Below are positions 47,958-59,435 of a stretch of DNA of 64,000 nucleotides, one piece after another. How positions within the stretch are numbered: the stretch's first letter is position 1; each line of letters begins with the position of its first letter. A program made the position numbers and the translations under genes. The notes under the pieces are model-generated. The model was not told the DNA's origin and ran no database searches. It was given only the letters and a program-made list of their open reading frames with translations. This DNA is from Homalodisca vitripennis (taxonomy: Eukaryota > Arthropoda > Insecta > Hemiptera > Cicadellidae): the NCBI RefSeq assembly GCF_021130785.1, contig NC_060211.1:23111001-23175000 (forward strand), given 5' to 3'.

Positions 47958-48599
47958 CTGCGTTCACAACAGTTTCTAACGTTAATCCAATTTAAGTAAA
48001 TTTAAAATCTATGGAAAACTTAGTTATACATGTATATGGATAAAAATATCATGGATATGAAAATAATTATATGCTTTCTCAAAACAGTCGGTGGTTTTAT
48101 GAAATGTATTCCTTGCAGGTTTCAGCAACAAGTTGCGGAATAATAGGTGGAGATTCTAAGGAGGAATACTAAATACATATTGTAAAAGACTCTAACAACA
48201 TTAATATCACATATTATTCATCAAGCAATTATAAATTTAACATTATTTGTCGAAAACACCTAATTCATCTTACAAAATAAGTTGTTATACCTTTGTGAGT
48301 TGAGTTAATTCTTGGAACACCTTAAGTATGTATGTGAATTCTCTTTCAAATGATACGCTGTTCCTTGTACATTGGTTGCTTTATGTAACTACGCAAATTC
48401 AATTTTCAGAGTATTTTCAGAATATCTAAAATCTACTATATCTATCATAAATTTTCATAACTATTTTAGTCAAATATTAAGACACCTAAATATTCCAAGA
48501 ATTTATAAAATAATTTTTATGAATTTTTAACACAGTGAATGTATTAGGGACCCGACAAGCACTCGAAGTCCTGTCGTTGTACGTCCGTCAGTGTTTCCG

Positions 48600-50075
48600 T
48601 CTGTGCGATAACTGAATATCCCTATAGATTTAGAGGTGAAACTACCAAAGAACAGTCCGTCCGTCTGTCTATCCATCTACTCGTCTGTGGCAAAACTCTT
48701 GATAGAACGGTTCTATAAACTTGAAACAAGGTACATGAGTTCCCTTAGTCCAAGGAATATCCCTATTGATTAAGAAGTCAAATACCAAAGAGCAGTCCGT
48801 CCGTCTGTCTATCCATCTACTCGTCTGTAGCGAAAACTCCTGATAGAACGGTTCTATAAACTTGGAACATGGTACATGAGTTCCCTTAGTCCAAGGAATA
48901 TCCCTATTGATTAAGAAGTCAAATACCAAAGAGCAGTCCGTCCGTCTGTCTATCCATCTACTCGTCTATGCGAAATCTTGTGATAGAACGGTTCTATAAA
49001 CTTGAAACATGGTACATCAGTTCCCTTAGTCCAAGGAATATCCCTATTGATTAAGAAGTCAAAATACCAAAGAGCAGTTCGTCCGTCTGTCTATCCATCT
49101 ACTCGTCGTTGCGAAAACTCTTGATAGAACGGTTCTATAAACTTGAAACATGGTACATCAGTTCCCTTAGTCCAAGGAATATCCCTATTGATTAAGAAGT
49201 CAAATACCAAAGAGCAGTCCGTCCGTCTGTCTATCCATCTACTCGTCTGTAAGAAATCTCCTGATAGAACGGTTCTATAAACTTGGAACATGGTACATGA
49301 GTTCCCTTAGTCCAAGGAATATCGCTATTGATTAAGAAGTCAAAATACCAAAGAGCAGTCCGTCCGTCTGTCTATCCATCTACTCGTCGTTGCGAAAACT
49401 CCTGATAGAACGGTTCTATAAACTTGGAACATGGTACATCAGTTCCCTTAGTCCAAGGAATATCGCTATTGATTAAGAAGTCAAAATACCAAAGAGCAGT
49501 CCGTCCGTCTGTCTATCCATCTACTCGTCGTTGCGAAAACTCTTGATAGAACGGTTCTATAAACTTGAAACATGGTACATCAGTTCCTCTTAGTCCAAGG
49601 AATATCGCTATTGATTAAGAAGTCAAAATACCAAAGAGTAGTTCGTCAGTCTGTCTATACATCTACTCGTCTGTGCGAAAACTCTTGATAGAACGGTTCT
49701 ATAAACTTTGAACATGGTACATGAGTTCCTGTAGTACAAGGAATATCGCATTTGATTAAGAAGTCAAAATACCAAAGAGTAGTTCGTCAGTCTGTCTATA
49801 CATCTGCTCGTTTGTGTGAAAACTCTTGATAGAACAGTTCTATAAACTTGGGACATGGTACATCAGTTCCTAATAGTCCAATAAATATCCCTATATATTT
49901 AGAGGTGAAAAGACCAAAGAGCAGTTCGTCAGTCTGTCTATCCATCTACTCGTCGTTGCGGAAACTCCTTATAGAACAGTTCTATGCACTTGGAACATTG
50001 CATATGAGTCAAACATTGATTAAGAAGTCAAAATACCAAAGAGCAGTCCGTCTGTCTATCTGTACGTTCGCCTGT
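48600..50075. repeat. 140-bp tandem array, about 10 copies
   Basis: Unit marked by CCGTCTGTCTATCCATCTAC at 48661, 48801, 48942 and 49083, with GATAGAACGGTTCTATAAAC (an inverted repeat, AGAACGGTTCT) in each. Copies vary by 1-2 bp, so frames shift. Minus-strand frames such as DFLINRDIPWTKGT are repeat artefacts. Copies at the right end are more diverged. Confidence 0.93.
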
Positions 50076-50318
50076 CTGCGCGCTGTCTTTTTCGTTACCT
50101 TCAATTGGATCCTGCATTACCCTTTTGTATCGGTTTAATTAAGGTGAACAGGTATATTTAGTCTATTTATATCCATTATAAGTTTCGCAATACGTACAAC
50201 CAATCCAGTCAAATTTACACATTCCTCCCACCAATATACTTTTCAACATCAATCACTTGCATGTTTCAGTGAACATGCTGAATGATATTTTTACATATAT
50301 ATACTGTATAAATCTCAC

Positions 50319-50396
50319 CGCAGGAGCTCCAAATCCCCACTCAGCGCTGGGCTGCATCAGGTTTCTACCGCGGGGCGCTCTCTCGGCCACAGGTAC
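50319..50396 (-). CDS. Exon E9: RGRN-type module, first tandem copy
   Basis: 26 codons beginning VPVAERAP, with core RGRNLMQPS and ending AEWGFGAPA. Acceptor CTAATCAG, donor GTGAGATTT. It is closely related to E1 and E5 but lacks the leading QQ and has a different tail. A perfect 20-bp hairpin lies 108 nt upstream of its acceptor (50505-50549). Confidence 0.9.
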
Positions 50397-50504
50397 CTGA
50401 TTAGAAATCATAAAATTAAAGATTTCTTAAACCATAACAGTGTCCTTACAATCTAAAATCTGGTAAATGTGTAGCTCTTTAATTACAAGCAAATTACTAA
50501 ATAT

Positions 50505-50549
50505 ATTCCTACTTTTTAATGATACATGCTATCATTAAAAAGTAGGAAT
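50505..50549. repeat. Perfect 20-bp hairpin
   Basis: ATTCCTACTTTTTAATGATA, a 5-nt loop CATGC, then the exact complement. Lies 108 nt upstream of the E9 acceptor in transcript order. It could influence exon inclusion or be a tiny fold-back insertion. Confidence 0.9.
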
Positions 50550-51239
50550 TATACGAATCTTTTATTTATGTTAACTTCTACAAGTTACTATTTACATCAT
50601 ACACCATTTCATAGTTTTTTAACACAAGAACACTATTATAAATACGGGTTACTTTCCCACATTATAAAATAGTGGAACTTGTACTACAAGAAATTTAACT
50701 ACATTCTTTTCAAGAGATCTCTTCGTTTAATATGTGCTGTAGTAATTTGAGACTGACCAGCATTAGGGTATTACAATAATGAGTTTTAACTGTCTTCTTT
50801 CTATTTCTCTTAGCTTCTTGGCTTAAAACCGTTAATGTTAAGACATAATATTTCGGCTGCATTACACTTATTACACTTATGTTTAATTTACTTGCTCTTA
50901 GGTGCATCATGCGCTCTTAGCATCGACTGCTTAACTGTCTAAGAATATCATTGATGTCGTATCTCATTGAAAATACTGGCCTTCTTTATTTTCTCACAAA
51001 GCTTTTTTTAAAAACGCTACTCAATTTCAAATCGGCCTCTATGTGCTAAATATGGGTCAGGTTAATTTGTAATTTTACGTAGATAACATTTTTTTTTTAA
51101 GTTTCCTACTTTTACCAACATTTGGTCCAGTAACAGGAAAATGAACTAATTTTTGTCCATACTTTACTCTAAAGCCCTCTTACATTCTGAATTCCACCTT
51201 TTTACGTCACAGATAAATAAACAGTTATAGAAAAAAAGT

Positions 51240-51480
51240 AAAAAAGTAAAGAATGTCTTAGGCGAAGTTAGGGCTAAGAAGCCCTCTCTAACACTTAACC
51301 TGGGGACCAACGGCTTAAAGGTGACTTCCGAACCACCACCAATGGCCGGGCAGGCGGGCCGCTTGCAAGGACAGGATCGCTCAGCGGTCACCTGTCCAAG
51401 CAGCAGCCACGCTCGGCGTTGCTTGATCTGGTTATCTTGCGATAACCGCCGTACCCACTACACTGCGCCATTGGCAATGA
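51240..51480 (-). mobile_element. SINE with 5S rRNA-like head
   Basis: The minus strand contains AGATCAAGCAACGCCGAGCG, then TGGCTGCTGCTTGGACAGGT and GACCGCTGAG. This follows the 5S rRNA internal promoter order (box A, intermediate element, box C; compare AAGCAGCG, GGTTAGTACTTGGATGGG and GACCGC in insect 5S). It is much more GC-rich than the surroundings. The tail runs to TTCTTTACTTTTTT near 51240. Confidence 0.7.
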
Positions 51481-52012
51481 ATACACTGCTTATGTCAGTG
51501 TTACGTGAAAAGCATATGACCCCGTGTGTACGGTAGATAGCCTTTTGTTTTTTACACAAATTTCAGAAATTATATGTCCTTTTACCTATTAGCCAATTAT
51601 CTTTGACTTCTTTCTATTGTATATTCTATTTTTTGTATTTATTATTGCTTAATATTTTAAATTGTATTACTTATTATTTTGAGCCACAGTCTACGTCTAT
51701 CTTAAGAAATGTACATTTTTTTCTGTGTTTCTATCACGTTAGGGACAACTTCTTAGCACCTTTTGGCTTCCGGGAAAGCGCCCACACTCAGCCTGTGTTG
51801 CTTTTATATTACTTTTTACTTTGTTGGGTGTTTGGTGTTATATAATAGTTAAGGTACAAAATGCATATTGAGTGTATTTTTTTCAATACTTAACTACATA
51901 TCCCAACCCTAATTTGTGCTTTCAAGTACTCCTCTTTCAATCGCATACTACTTTATAAAGAAATATGTTATTTATTTATTGTTAATTTCATCAGTTATTA
52001 TTTTTTACTTAC

Positions 52013-52042
52013 TGCAGGTTTTTTACATTCTGGCGGTGGTTC
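52013..52042 (-). CDS. Exon E8: EPPPECKKPA micro-exon
   Basis: Ten codons, EPPPECKKPA, between GGTTTTCAG and GTAAGTAAA. Paralogue of E4, but the two prolines after the cysteine are two lysines encoded by a six-A run. This is the only member of the CPP group where the motif is broken, so it may be decaying or charge-tuned. Splice sites remain intact. Confidence 0.82.
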
Positions 52043-52954
52043 CTGAAAACCACACAGAAATATAAGTATGAGTGTACAAAAATCAAACTAACAACTAACG
52101 CTTTAATTCCAATTAATGACATACTTATTTTACCTATTTTTTTATATAGTGATATAATAGAACGTTACCGTATTATTATAGGTAAAACATTTCTAATACT
52201 AACATTATGAATCAAAGTAATCGCTTAAAGTGAAAACTATCGCTCCATTTAGTTCTAACTCTGAACTTAAACATAATATTTTCTTAGTTGATTAAGTATT
52301 AGTTAAATTTGTATTTTATTTTAGTATTTTATATAACAGATTAAGAATGTTCTATGGTTTATTCACTATGACTATACTTTGAAACTTATATCTAAAACAT
52401 TTAAAAAAAAAACAGTAAGGCGAATGGTGTTCAACTATTAAGGTGTCTGTCTTTGGGGACAACATATATGGCCATATTTATTCTGAAAACTTTCTTAAAA
52501 ACAAAACCAATAAAACTTGGAACATACGGAGAGAAACATAAAAACACAAAACATTTATTCATCATATTTTTTTATAGAAGTTGAAAGTCATCCCTAGCAA
52601 TTATGGACATATTGTTCTAAAATAATCTTTCTTATATAGCTTAATTTACATTATTTACGGTTTTCACGAGTTTTACAATAAAAATCACAGATTTTATTAA
52701 ACGAAAACAATAAAAAATTTAAACGGTTCAATAGAGTATCTGTATAAAAAGTTATATTTTATATTTTAAACACTTTGCAGTCATGTTCACAGCATTTTTA
52801 TGAGTACAATAAGTTGGCAGTATAATCCAAATCAATAAATATTGCTTTCTATAATTGAAATAATTAAAAATATTTCAATCATTCATTTTATACAAAGATA
52901 ATACTATAATGCCATAAAACATAGTATATTTGTATAATATATTTATGTCATGTA

Positions 52955-53120
52955 CAGGGTGTTTCGTGAGAGGTTGGCACAACTTCAGGATGTGATAGTA
53001 GACACGAAAACAAGCAAAAAGATTATATGAACTTATGTCCTATTTCGCTTCTTTTAGTGTCTGTCTGTCCATATGTGTTTCTTATTTAAAAATAGTATAT
53101 CAGAATCTGTGGGAGCAAAT
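52955..53120. mobile_element. CAGGGTGTTTCG element end, fragment
   Basis: TACAGGGTGTTTCGTGAGAG resembles the tips of the TIR elements at 8246, 37099 and 60308, but no opposite end is visible. Probably a truncated copy. Confidence 0.35.
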
Positions 53121-53371
53121 AACAAGAAACTTGGTAGTTATATTAGGCTAATTAAAGGACAAATTTTTAAACATAAATACGTATTATCACTTTCCATTTC
53201 AAAATAATGGTATTTAAAAGTTTTAAAACTTTTTAAAATGTTATACAAAGGTGTTATAAAATGCTATGATGGCATAAAACTTATTAGTTTGTATAATATA
53301 TATTGGTGTCATATATGGAGTATATATTTGTAATATGTATTTCTTACTAGCTTATTTTATTAACTACTTAC

Positions 53372-53398
53372 AGCTGGTGGACACACAGGTGATTTTTT
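53372..53398 (-). CDS. Exon E7: KKSPVCPPA micro-exon
   Basis: Nine codons, KKSPVCPPA, between TTTCAG and GTAAGTAGTT. Paralogue of E3; the upstream intron is shared (AAATCACAGGATTAATCA on the plus strand). The A-run at its 5' end explains the one-codon length difference between the copies, by slippage next to the acceptor. Confidence 0.85.
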
Positions 53399-53534
53399 CT
53401 GAAAGTAAATAAATCACAGGATTAATCAATGTTACATAAACTATAGAAATAAAAGTTAATACAAATTTTAATTAAAATTTATTAAAAAACAAATACTTTT
53501 AGGGTAACATTTTATTTTTTTAAGTTGTTTGTTT

Positions 53535-53614
53535 TCAGTGAAAACATTTTCAGACCCATATAACTGAAACCCACTTTCATTTCAGTTATGTGGGTCTGAC
53601 GATGTTTTCACTGA
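53535..53614. repeat. 34-bp hairpin with 3 mismatches
   Basis: Left arm TCAGTGAAAACATTTTCAGA plus CCCATATAACTGAA, loop of about 11 nt, right arm complementary except for three positions. Lies upstream of E7 in unit A; I do not see the counterpart in unit B. Confidence 0.88.
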
Positions 53615-54109
53615 TAACGAAAGCCTCACAGAAATAAAATTTAATTATTATTGGATGTTGAGCTGCTTCTTACTGAACCTGAGTTACTTGACTTCGTTGC
53701 CTTTTAATAACAACCAAGGAAAATCTAAACTCACTCACTGAAATTAATTTAGAACTAGTCATCAGAATTCGTTAGTTAATCTAGGAATTCGTAAACGCAG
53801 TTCCTAGGTCTGACCATCGGATGGCACTGCAACTGTTCTTTCAATGAGCTTAAGTGTTTAACATTCTCTGTAATAGTAACGGTCTTATAGTCGATATATC
53901 CCACCAGGAGTCTCTCTGGTCATAAATTGAGTCCATAAGTTCAACATTTCTCATTGAACTTAAAAAGTGACGAATGGAAAAAATATCACAAAATCATTGT
54001 TTTGGACAGCAAGAAAACTAAATATACTTTTTTATTACCTGACAACAAGAAACTGAGAAACATTTCATAGTCTTACAGCAACCTTCGCGCTACTTTAGAT
54101 ATAGCAGGA

Positions 54110-54530
54110 TATTTGGGTGGGATAAGTTAAGAATGGGGGCATCGGCATCACCATGAGAAAGGATAGCGACACATATATTATTTTGGAAGATTGTGAGTTC
54201 CAGCCTTTTCCAGTCAAAGTGGGCAAGGGACAGAACTCCCACACGTGTAGGCTAGCAACAATCTTTAACACGAAGGGGGTTTAAACCAGCCCAAAATACA
54301 GGCTCTAGACCTATCTTGAAACCCTTTATCCCAATATCTCGATATTTGCGGTGTAAAATATACCGCTCCTGGACATCCATGGGTTTCCTCAGGTGTAGGT
54401 TATTCAACGGTACTGCTGTGCCCAGTCTAGGATTCAATAGAAGGAATAAACCAGCTAGAAGTAATCTCTCCTGCACTCTCTGGAGTGCAACTTCCTTAGT
54501 GATCACCCTTTAAGTGCCGAGTTTTAAACG
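54110..54530 (+). repeat. Dispersed repeat family, copy d
   Basis: Contains CACCATGAGAAAGGATA, CCAGCCTTTTCCAGTCAAAG, CTCTAGACCTATC, ATCTCGATATTTGCGGT, CTCCTGGACATCCATGGGTT and GTGCCCAGTCTAGG in the order of copies a and c. Specific to unit A, so inserted after or lost from unit B. Confidence 0.75.
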
Positions 54531-55648
54531 GAGCTGTGATCCGGGTTAATTTGCCACGCAGAGAATTTCTTACATAGCAGCACACGTGTAGCTTGTTTCT
54601 CTTCCAACATGATCAACTTCAGCAACCTCTTCATTTACTAAACTTCTGCAAGAATATCGTGATTCGCCAAGTCAGATCGTGGTTGAGTACACCTCCCGAG
54701 TACCGTCATTCTCAGACAAGTTACACTCTCATATGAAATTGATAAACATCTTTATCATCGTTACAAATAGTTCCTGTCATGAGGACTGATAAACGATTAA
54801 AATTAAAAATAATACAATAGCAACTACAAAAACGCAATTTAAAACAATAACGTTCTGGTTCTATCTTACAGGTAAAACTTAACCAACTGCTTTCGTAATA
54901 GTTCCTCAGTTCACCGTCAGAGTGTAGTAACAAGGAGGAAAGTGGAAGTTAAGGAGTTCTATAGTTTTTCTCAGAGCCCATACGAACTGTGAATTAGCTT
55001 GAAGCTTTCATTCATGCACCATTTGCTCATCAATGGTTTCTAACGTTAGAATCTTTTTTCCAGAGTCGTTTTAATGATATAGATTAATATACTCACCATT
55101 AGTTTATAGAACAATACTAAAACTATGCTCTATACAAAGACTTACTAAAATATATATAGCTGTGGAATTTTATGGCTTATTTAAATTGCTGACTTTTGTC
55201 TGTCAATATATTTGGATGTGATTAGCGATCCCCAAACTTACATCGTGAGGGGTTCACCTGCTCACGACTGGAGACCAGGATATCATTCTCGCTTTCCTAT
55301 CACAAGTTAAAGTTGTTCCGGTTTGATTAGCGAAATCCAGACAACTGGAAACACATTATAAATCCAAAACCCTCAGGTTCGTATTCCACTTACAAAACCA
55401 TTATATAGTATTGCATATAAATGGGAATATAAAGAGTTATTGATTTGATTAAATGACAAGGTGTATGGACAGACGACTAGATTAAAATGTTTGTACTTTA
55501 GAGTAAATATTGTAGATAAATTTGCATTAATGCTGTCCTGGAACCGTGCTATGCAGAGTACTTGCTTTTGGAGTGTTCTACTACTGATGTATCTGTGAAG
55601 TCACTGAAAATACATCGTATTTACTTAAATATTTTATCAATTACTTAC

Positions 55649-55669
55649 AGGTGGTGGACAAGCAGGTTC
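55649..55669 (-). CDS. Exon E6: 21-nt CPPP micro-exon
   Basis: Seven codons, EPACPPP, between TTTTCAG and GTAAGTAATTG. It is the smallest exon found. It is the positional counterpart of E2 in the neighbouring duplicated block and shares its first residue and CPP. The donor context is identical in both copies (GTAAGTAATTGAT). Phase 0 on both sides. Confidence 0.78.
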
Positions 55670-56433
55670 CTGAAAACAGAGAAATATCAACATTAAAAAT
55701 TAATTCGTAATTAAATAGATAAAATTAATTTCTCCATTCCAATATAAATGTATCAAAATTTGAGCACAATATTTTAGACCATTTTTAATTTTAGATTTAC
55801 ACGCATCTCCTCTACCTGCGTGGCTAGCCAGCACGGTCACCCTTACAGAGCACTCACTTGCGCAATTGTCGTGTCGGGTACAATATGGTCATGGCAGTAG
55901 TAGTTGAGGCTTACATTTATGGTGTCATGGCAGTAGTTGTTGAGGCTTACCATTATCCTTGTTGGCTTCAATTACAGTTGAACTAAGTTTCCTGACATGT
56001 CTAGCATACCAAGGGCTCTAAACTTAAATAGAAAATCTTCCTTACTTTGCTATTAACAGAAAGAGACTTTACAATTAATGTTGAAGTGCCATAATAAAAT
56101 TGTTGCTACAGAGGTTGTAATGTTCAGCAGCGGACTATACAAGAGAGGAAAGGGGTTTTAAGAATGGAACTGATACACCATTTATTCGCTTAACAGGTTG
56201 CAGTCGAGTCCATTGCATGCAGCATTATCCAATTGGAAGCATCATTTATCAAATAATTCAAAATGCTGGACTGATAGATTGATTATTGACCCTGCAGCAA
56301 ATCTTCAGCGTATCTACTAGTACTGGTGTTGTCTTACATGCCTGGAAGGACCTTAGTGACAATTTCCATAAGCAGCCGATATGTGAAAACCTAACTTATC
56401 ACAGATTCACTGGAAACTCCTTTAGAACGACCT

Positions 56434-56728
56434 AATTGTATGTGTTTTGTTATCTTGCATAGTCCCAGTTGTATGTGTTTGGTGTCTTGCATAGTCCAGT
56501 TGTATGTGTTTGGTGTCTTGCATAGTCCCAGTTGTATGTGTTTGGTGTCTTGCATAGTCCCAATTGTATGTGTTTGGTGTCTTGCATAGTCCCAATTGTA
56601 TGTGTTTGGTGTCTTGCATAGTCCAGTTGTATGTGTTTGGTGTCTTGCATAGTCCCAATTGTATGTGTTTGGTGTCTTGCATAGTCCCAGTTGTATGTGT
56701 TTGGTGTCTTGCATAGTTCCAATTGTAT
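56434..56728. repeat. 31/32-bp minisatellite, about 9 copies
   Basis: Unit TTGTATGTGTTTGGTGTCTT plus GCATAGTCCCA, with a one-base variant (GTCCAG/GTCCCAG) that changes the frame. Produces three overlapping artefactual minus-strand frames with QDTKHIQLGLCKTPNTYNW. Non-coding. Confidence 0.92.
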
Positions 56729-57124
56729 GAGACAGGACAGACTCTATGAGAAGGAGAATCTGCAGGACGTCTCTTGGGAAGGCCTCGAAATGCGACTTGT
56801 ATTGAAAAGAGTAGATAAAACCATCTACAATAAGAGCTCTTATGTTTAGGTTCATCGACAGTGTAAGAAGTCTACTCAAGACTATCATGTAACTTAATCC
56901 ACAGATTCATTATTGATATCCTTAAGTCCTCCTACTTGTTACACTTTCTCTGGATAATATCACAAACATAATCCTACTAATCCCTAACTCAAGTACGGTC
57001 TATGTGTGTTCCAATTGTGATGTCATTATAATTTATATTATTTATTTAGCACTCAGTACTCCAATAAGTTATAAAATCCCTTTTTACAAACGTATTTCTT
57101 TACTTATACTGTAATCTATCTTAC

Positions 57125-57205
57125 CTCCGCTCCAAACCACCCAGCGCTGGGCTGCATCAGGTTTCTGCCGCGGGGAGCTCTCTCGGCCACAGGTGGCTGC
57201 TGCAC
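57125..57205 (-). CDS. Exon E5: RGRN-type module, second tandem copy
   Basis: 27 codons beginning VQQPPVAERAP, with core RGRNLMQPS and ending AGWFGAE. Acceptor ATTCCAG, donor GTAAGATAG. It differs from E1 at only a few codons near the start, so it is a recent duplicate. An 11-bp inverted repeat lies about 40 nt upstream of its acceptor (57243-57278), in the position matching a longer hairpin near E9. Confidence 0.9.
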
Positions 57206-57242
57206 CTGGAATGTATTACCAATATTTGTAAAATTACTAAGT

Positions 57243-57278
57243 ATTTTATAGATACATGCACTAAAAAATCTATAAAAT
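57243..57278. repeat. 11-bp inverted repeat upstream of E5
   Basis: ATTTTATAGAT, a 14-nt loop, ATCTATAAAAT. The loop start ACATGCA corresponds to the loop region GATACATGC of the hairpin at 50505, so both copies of the intron fold at the same place. Confidence 0.7.
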
Positions 57279-57839
57279 CATGTATAGATAAGAGTACTTC
57301 ATAGATAACTTTAAAAATCACAACCTAGAAAACAATAAAAGCAGTACAGAACAGCATATTTTATTTTTGACTGCAAAGTAAGATTGTAAACTTAAACTTT
57401 ATTGGAAAGTACTAAAATTAATAAATGACCAAAAACAATTGTTCAAAATAAAATTATTATATTTTTGAGAACAACTAATAATTTCACTGCCTTATACAGT
57501 ATATTTTACGTCATTTAAAAGCGTGATTTTTTTATTTATTAATGAGTCTATGTATGTATCTACACAATAGATTTACATATTTACACTTATTTTTCATTTA
57601 TTGTTAGTGTATTTTATATTTTATAAAACAAAATGGTGATGTTTTCTGAAAGATGCCCAGTACCACTTATAATAGCTTTGTGCAATAACTTACCAATAGT
57701 ATTAAAAATTAGACTATTATTTTTATTAGTACTATTTAATACATTTTACGTACTGCAGGTGATGTAAATACTGCTTTTTCAATCGCATAATACTTTATTA
57801 AAAATTTTATTATTTCATCAGTTATTATTTTTTACTTAC

Positions 57840-57869
57840 CGCAGGTGGTGGGCATTCTGGTGGTGGTTC
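57840..57869 (-). CDS. Exon E4: EPPPECPPPA micro-exon
   Basis: Ten codons, EPPPECPPPA, between GGTTTTCAG and GTAAGTAAA. It is the paralogue of E8 (EPPPECKKPA), in matching flanks (TGAAAACCAC on the plus strand in both). The codon pair after the cysteine is CCA CCA here and AAA AAA in E8. Strongly proline-rich and presumably extended in structure. Confidence 0.85.
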
Positions 57870-58587
57870 CTGAAAACCACAAAGAAATATAAATACGATT
57901 GTACAAAAATCAATTTATTAAGTAACGAAGAACCAATTCATGACATACTTATTTTACTTATTTTTCATATATAACGTATCATAGAACATTTACTTACTTA
58001 TTCTATGTCAAAAATACTAAAGTTATAAATGAAAAAAACCGCTTAAAATAAAAACTATAAATAAAAACTCCAGTTACTTCTAACTCTGAACTTAATGATA
58101 ATATTTTCTTAGTTGATTGAATATGAGCTACATATTTTTAATTTATGTAAGAGATTACGATTGTTCTTATGTTTATTCACTATGATTATATTTTGAAAAT
58201 TTTTGTCTAAAAACATTAACCAAAAAAACAGTATCACGTATTGTAGTCTAAAAATTAAGGTCTTAAGGTATATCATATATGGCCATATTTTTTCTGAAAA
58301 CTTTCTAATAAAAAAAAAAACCAATAAAATATCAAATAACATTTTAAACTTACCGAGAGAAAAATATAAATACAAAATATTTTGATTCATCATATTGAAT
58401 ATAGAACTTAGGATAAAGTCGTCCTTAGCATTTAAGGCAAATTCTTCTAAAATAACTTTTTTATATAGCTTAATATTGATTATTTTCTGTTTTCCTAAGT
58501 TTTACCATAAAGTTCACATATTTGATTAAACATAAACAAACATATTAAAGTTTAACAGGTCACTAGAGTATCAGTGTAATTTGTTAC

Positions 58588-58588
<1 letters not shown>

Positions 58589-58649
<61 letters not shown>

Positions 58650-59133
58650 ATGAATGTTTGTGTGTTTGTCCTTTATGGAATTGTAATCTATTTGACCGAT
58701 CATTACGAAAATTTGTATGTATAATATGTATTTTTCCACGAAGAAGGTTCCTATGTTATGTCTATTGATGTAACTCGCCTCCAGGTGGCGTTGCCAAAGA
58801 TAATAGTTTTCAAAGCACCTGTACATTATAAACTGCAATTACGAGACAGTCACGAATATTTAATAGCCAAACACTATTTGAAGGCGCTAAGTTATGATGT
58901 ATATTTTTGTCTTGAAGATAAATTTCTGGTTGAACTTAAAGCGTGAGTGTTAGAATACTTTATAATAAAAACACATGTACGTGTACAATGGCTATAAATA
59001 TATACAGATTTTTTTGATCGTGGCAACAAAGCAAACTCTACATCGGCGTTGGAAATATAATTTACTTGAGCCAGAAGTGCACATACATGGGTAACGCTTA
59101 CGAAAAGCGTGCGAAGCCGCGGGAAACAGCTAG
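58589..59133 (+). mobile_element. Helitron-like element, copy in unit B, with expanded TA end
   Basis: From the (TA)n run at 58589-58647 through AATGAATGTTTGTGTG, CCGATCATTACGAAAATTTG, TAACTCGCCTCCAGGTGGCG to GCGAAGCCGCGGGAAACAGC and TAG before T (59133). Closely related to the copy at 60849-61336. The conserved TATATA start has become a microsatellite. Confidence 0.75.
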
Positions 59134-59405
59134 TTTCTATACAAAAATTGTTATATTGATAACAAAGTAATTTCCATAGCATTTTATGACTAAAGTAAGT
59201 TGGCAGTGAAACCTAAATCAATAGAAATTGATTTTTATTATTTAAATAATTGGAAATATTCTATTTATTCTTGTCATATAAATGTAATACTATAATCCAT
59301 AATTACTAAAAAAATTTTATTTTTTACAGTATATATATTTGTGTCATATATCATTTAGAATATGTAGTTCTATTTTCAATATTATATATTTTATTAAATA
59401 CTTAC

Positions 59406-59435
59406 AGCTGGGGGACACACAGGTGATTTTTTCTT
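59406..59435 (-). CDS. Exon E3: KKKSPVCPPA micro-exon
   Basis: Ten codons, KKKSPVCPPA, with TTTCAG before and GTAAGTATT after. It is the paralogue of E7 (KKSPVCPPA), with one extra lysine codon at the acceptor. The flanking intron AAATCACAGGATTAATCA is shared with the E7 copy, which shows duplication of exon plus intron. It carries the single cysteine in a P-V-C-P-P context. Confidence 0.85.

Larger units (their letters stand above)
50300..57000. repeat. Segmental duplication unit A (E9, E8, E7, E6)
   Basis: The exon order in unit A (RGRN, EPPPEC, KKSPVCPPA, CPP) is repeated in unit B at 57.1-62.2 kb, with shared intron sequence at each exon. 55800-56430 also matches 61490-61960 in part (GCACTCACTTGCGC, TGTTCAGCAGC, GGATTATCCAATT-like strings). 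Confidence 0.85.

Noticed and set aside
48669..49291. Minus frames with repeated DFLINRDIPWTKGT
   Set aside because: Produced by the 140-bp tandem array; frames shift between copies.
56391..56888. 165-codon minus frame with repeated TKHIQLG/TPNTYNW
   Set aside because: Three frames of the same 31/32-bp minisatellite are all open and overlap; no splice context.
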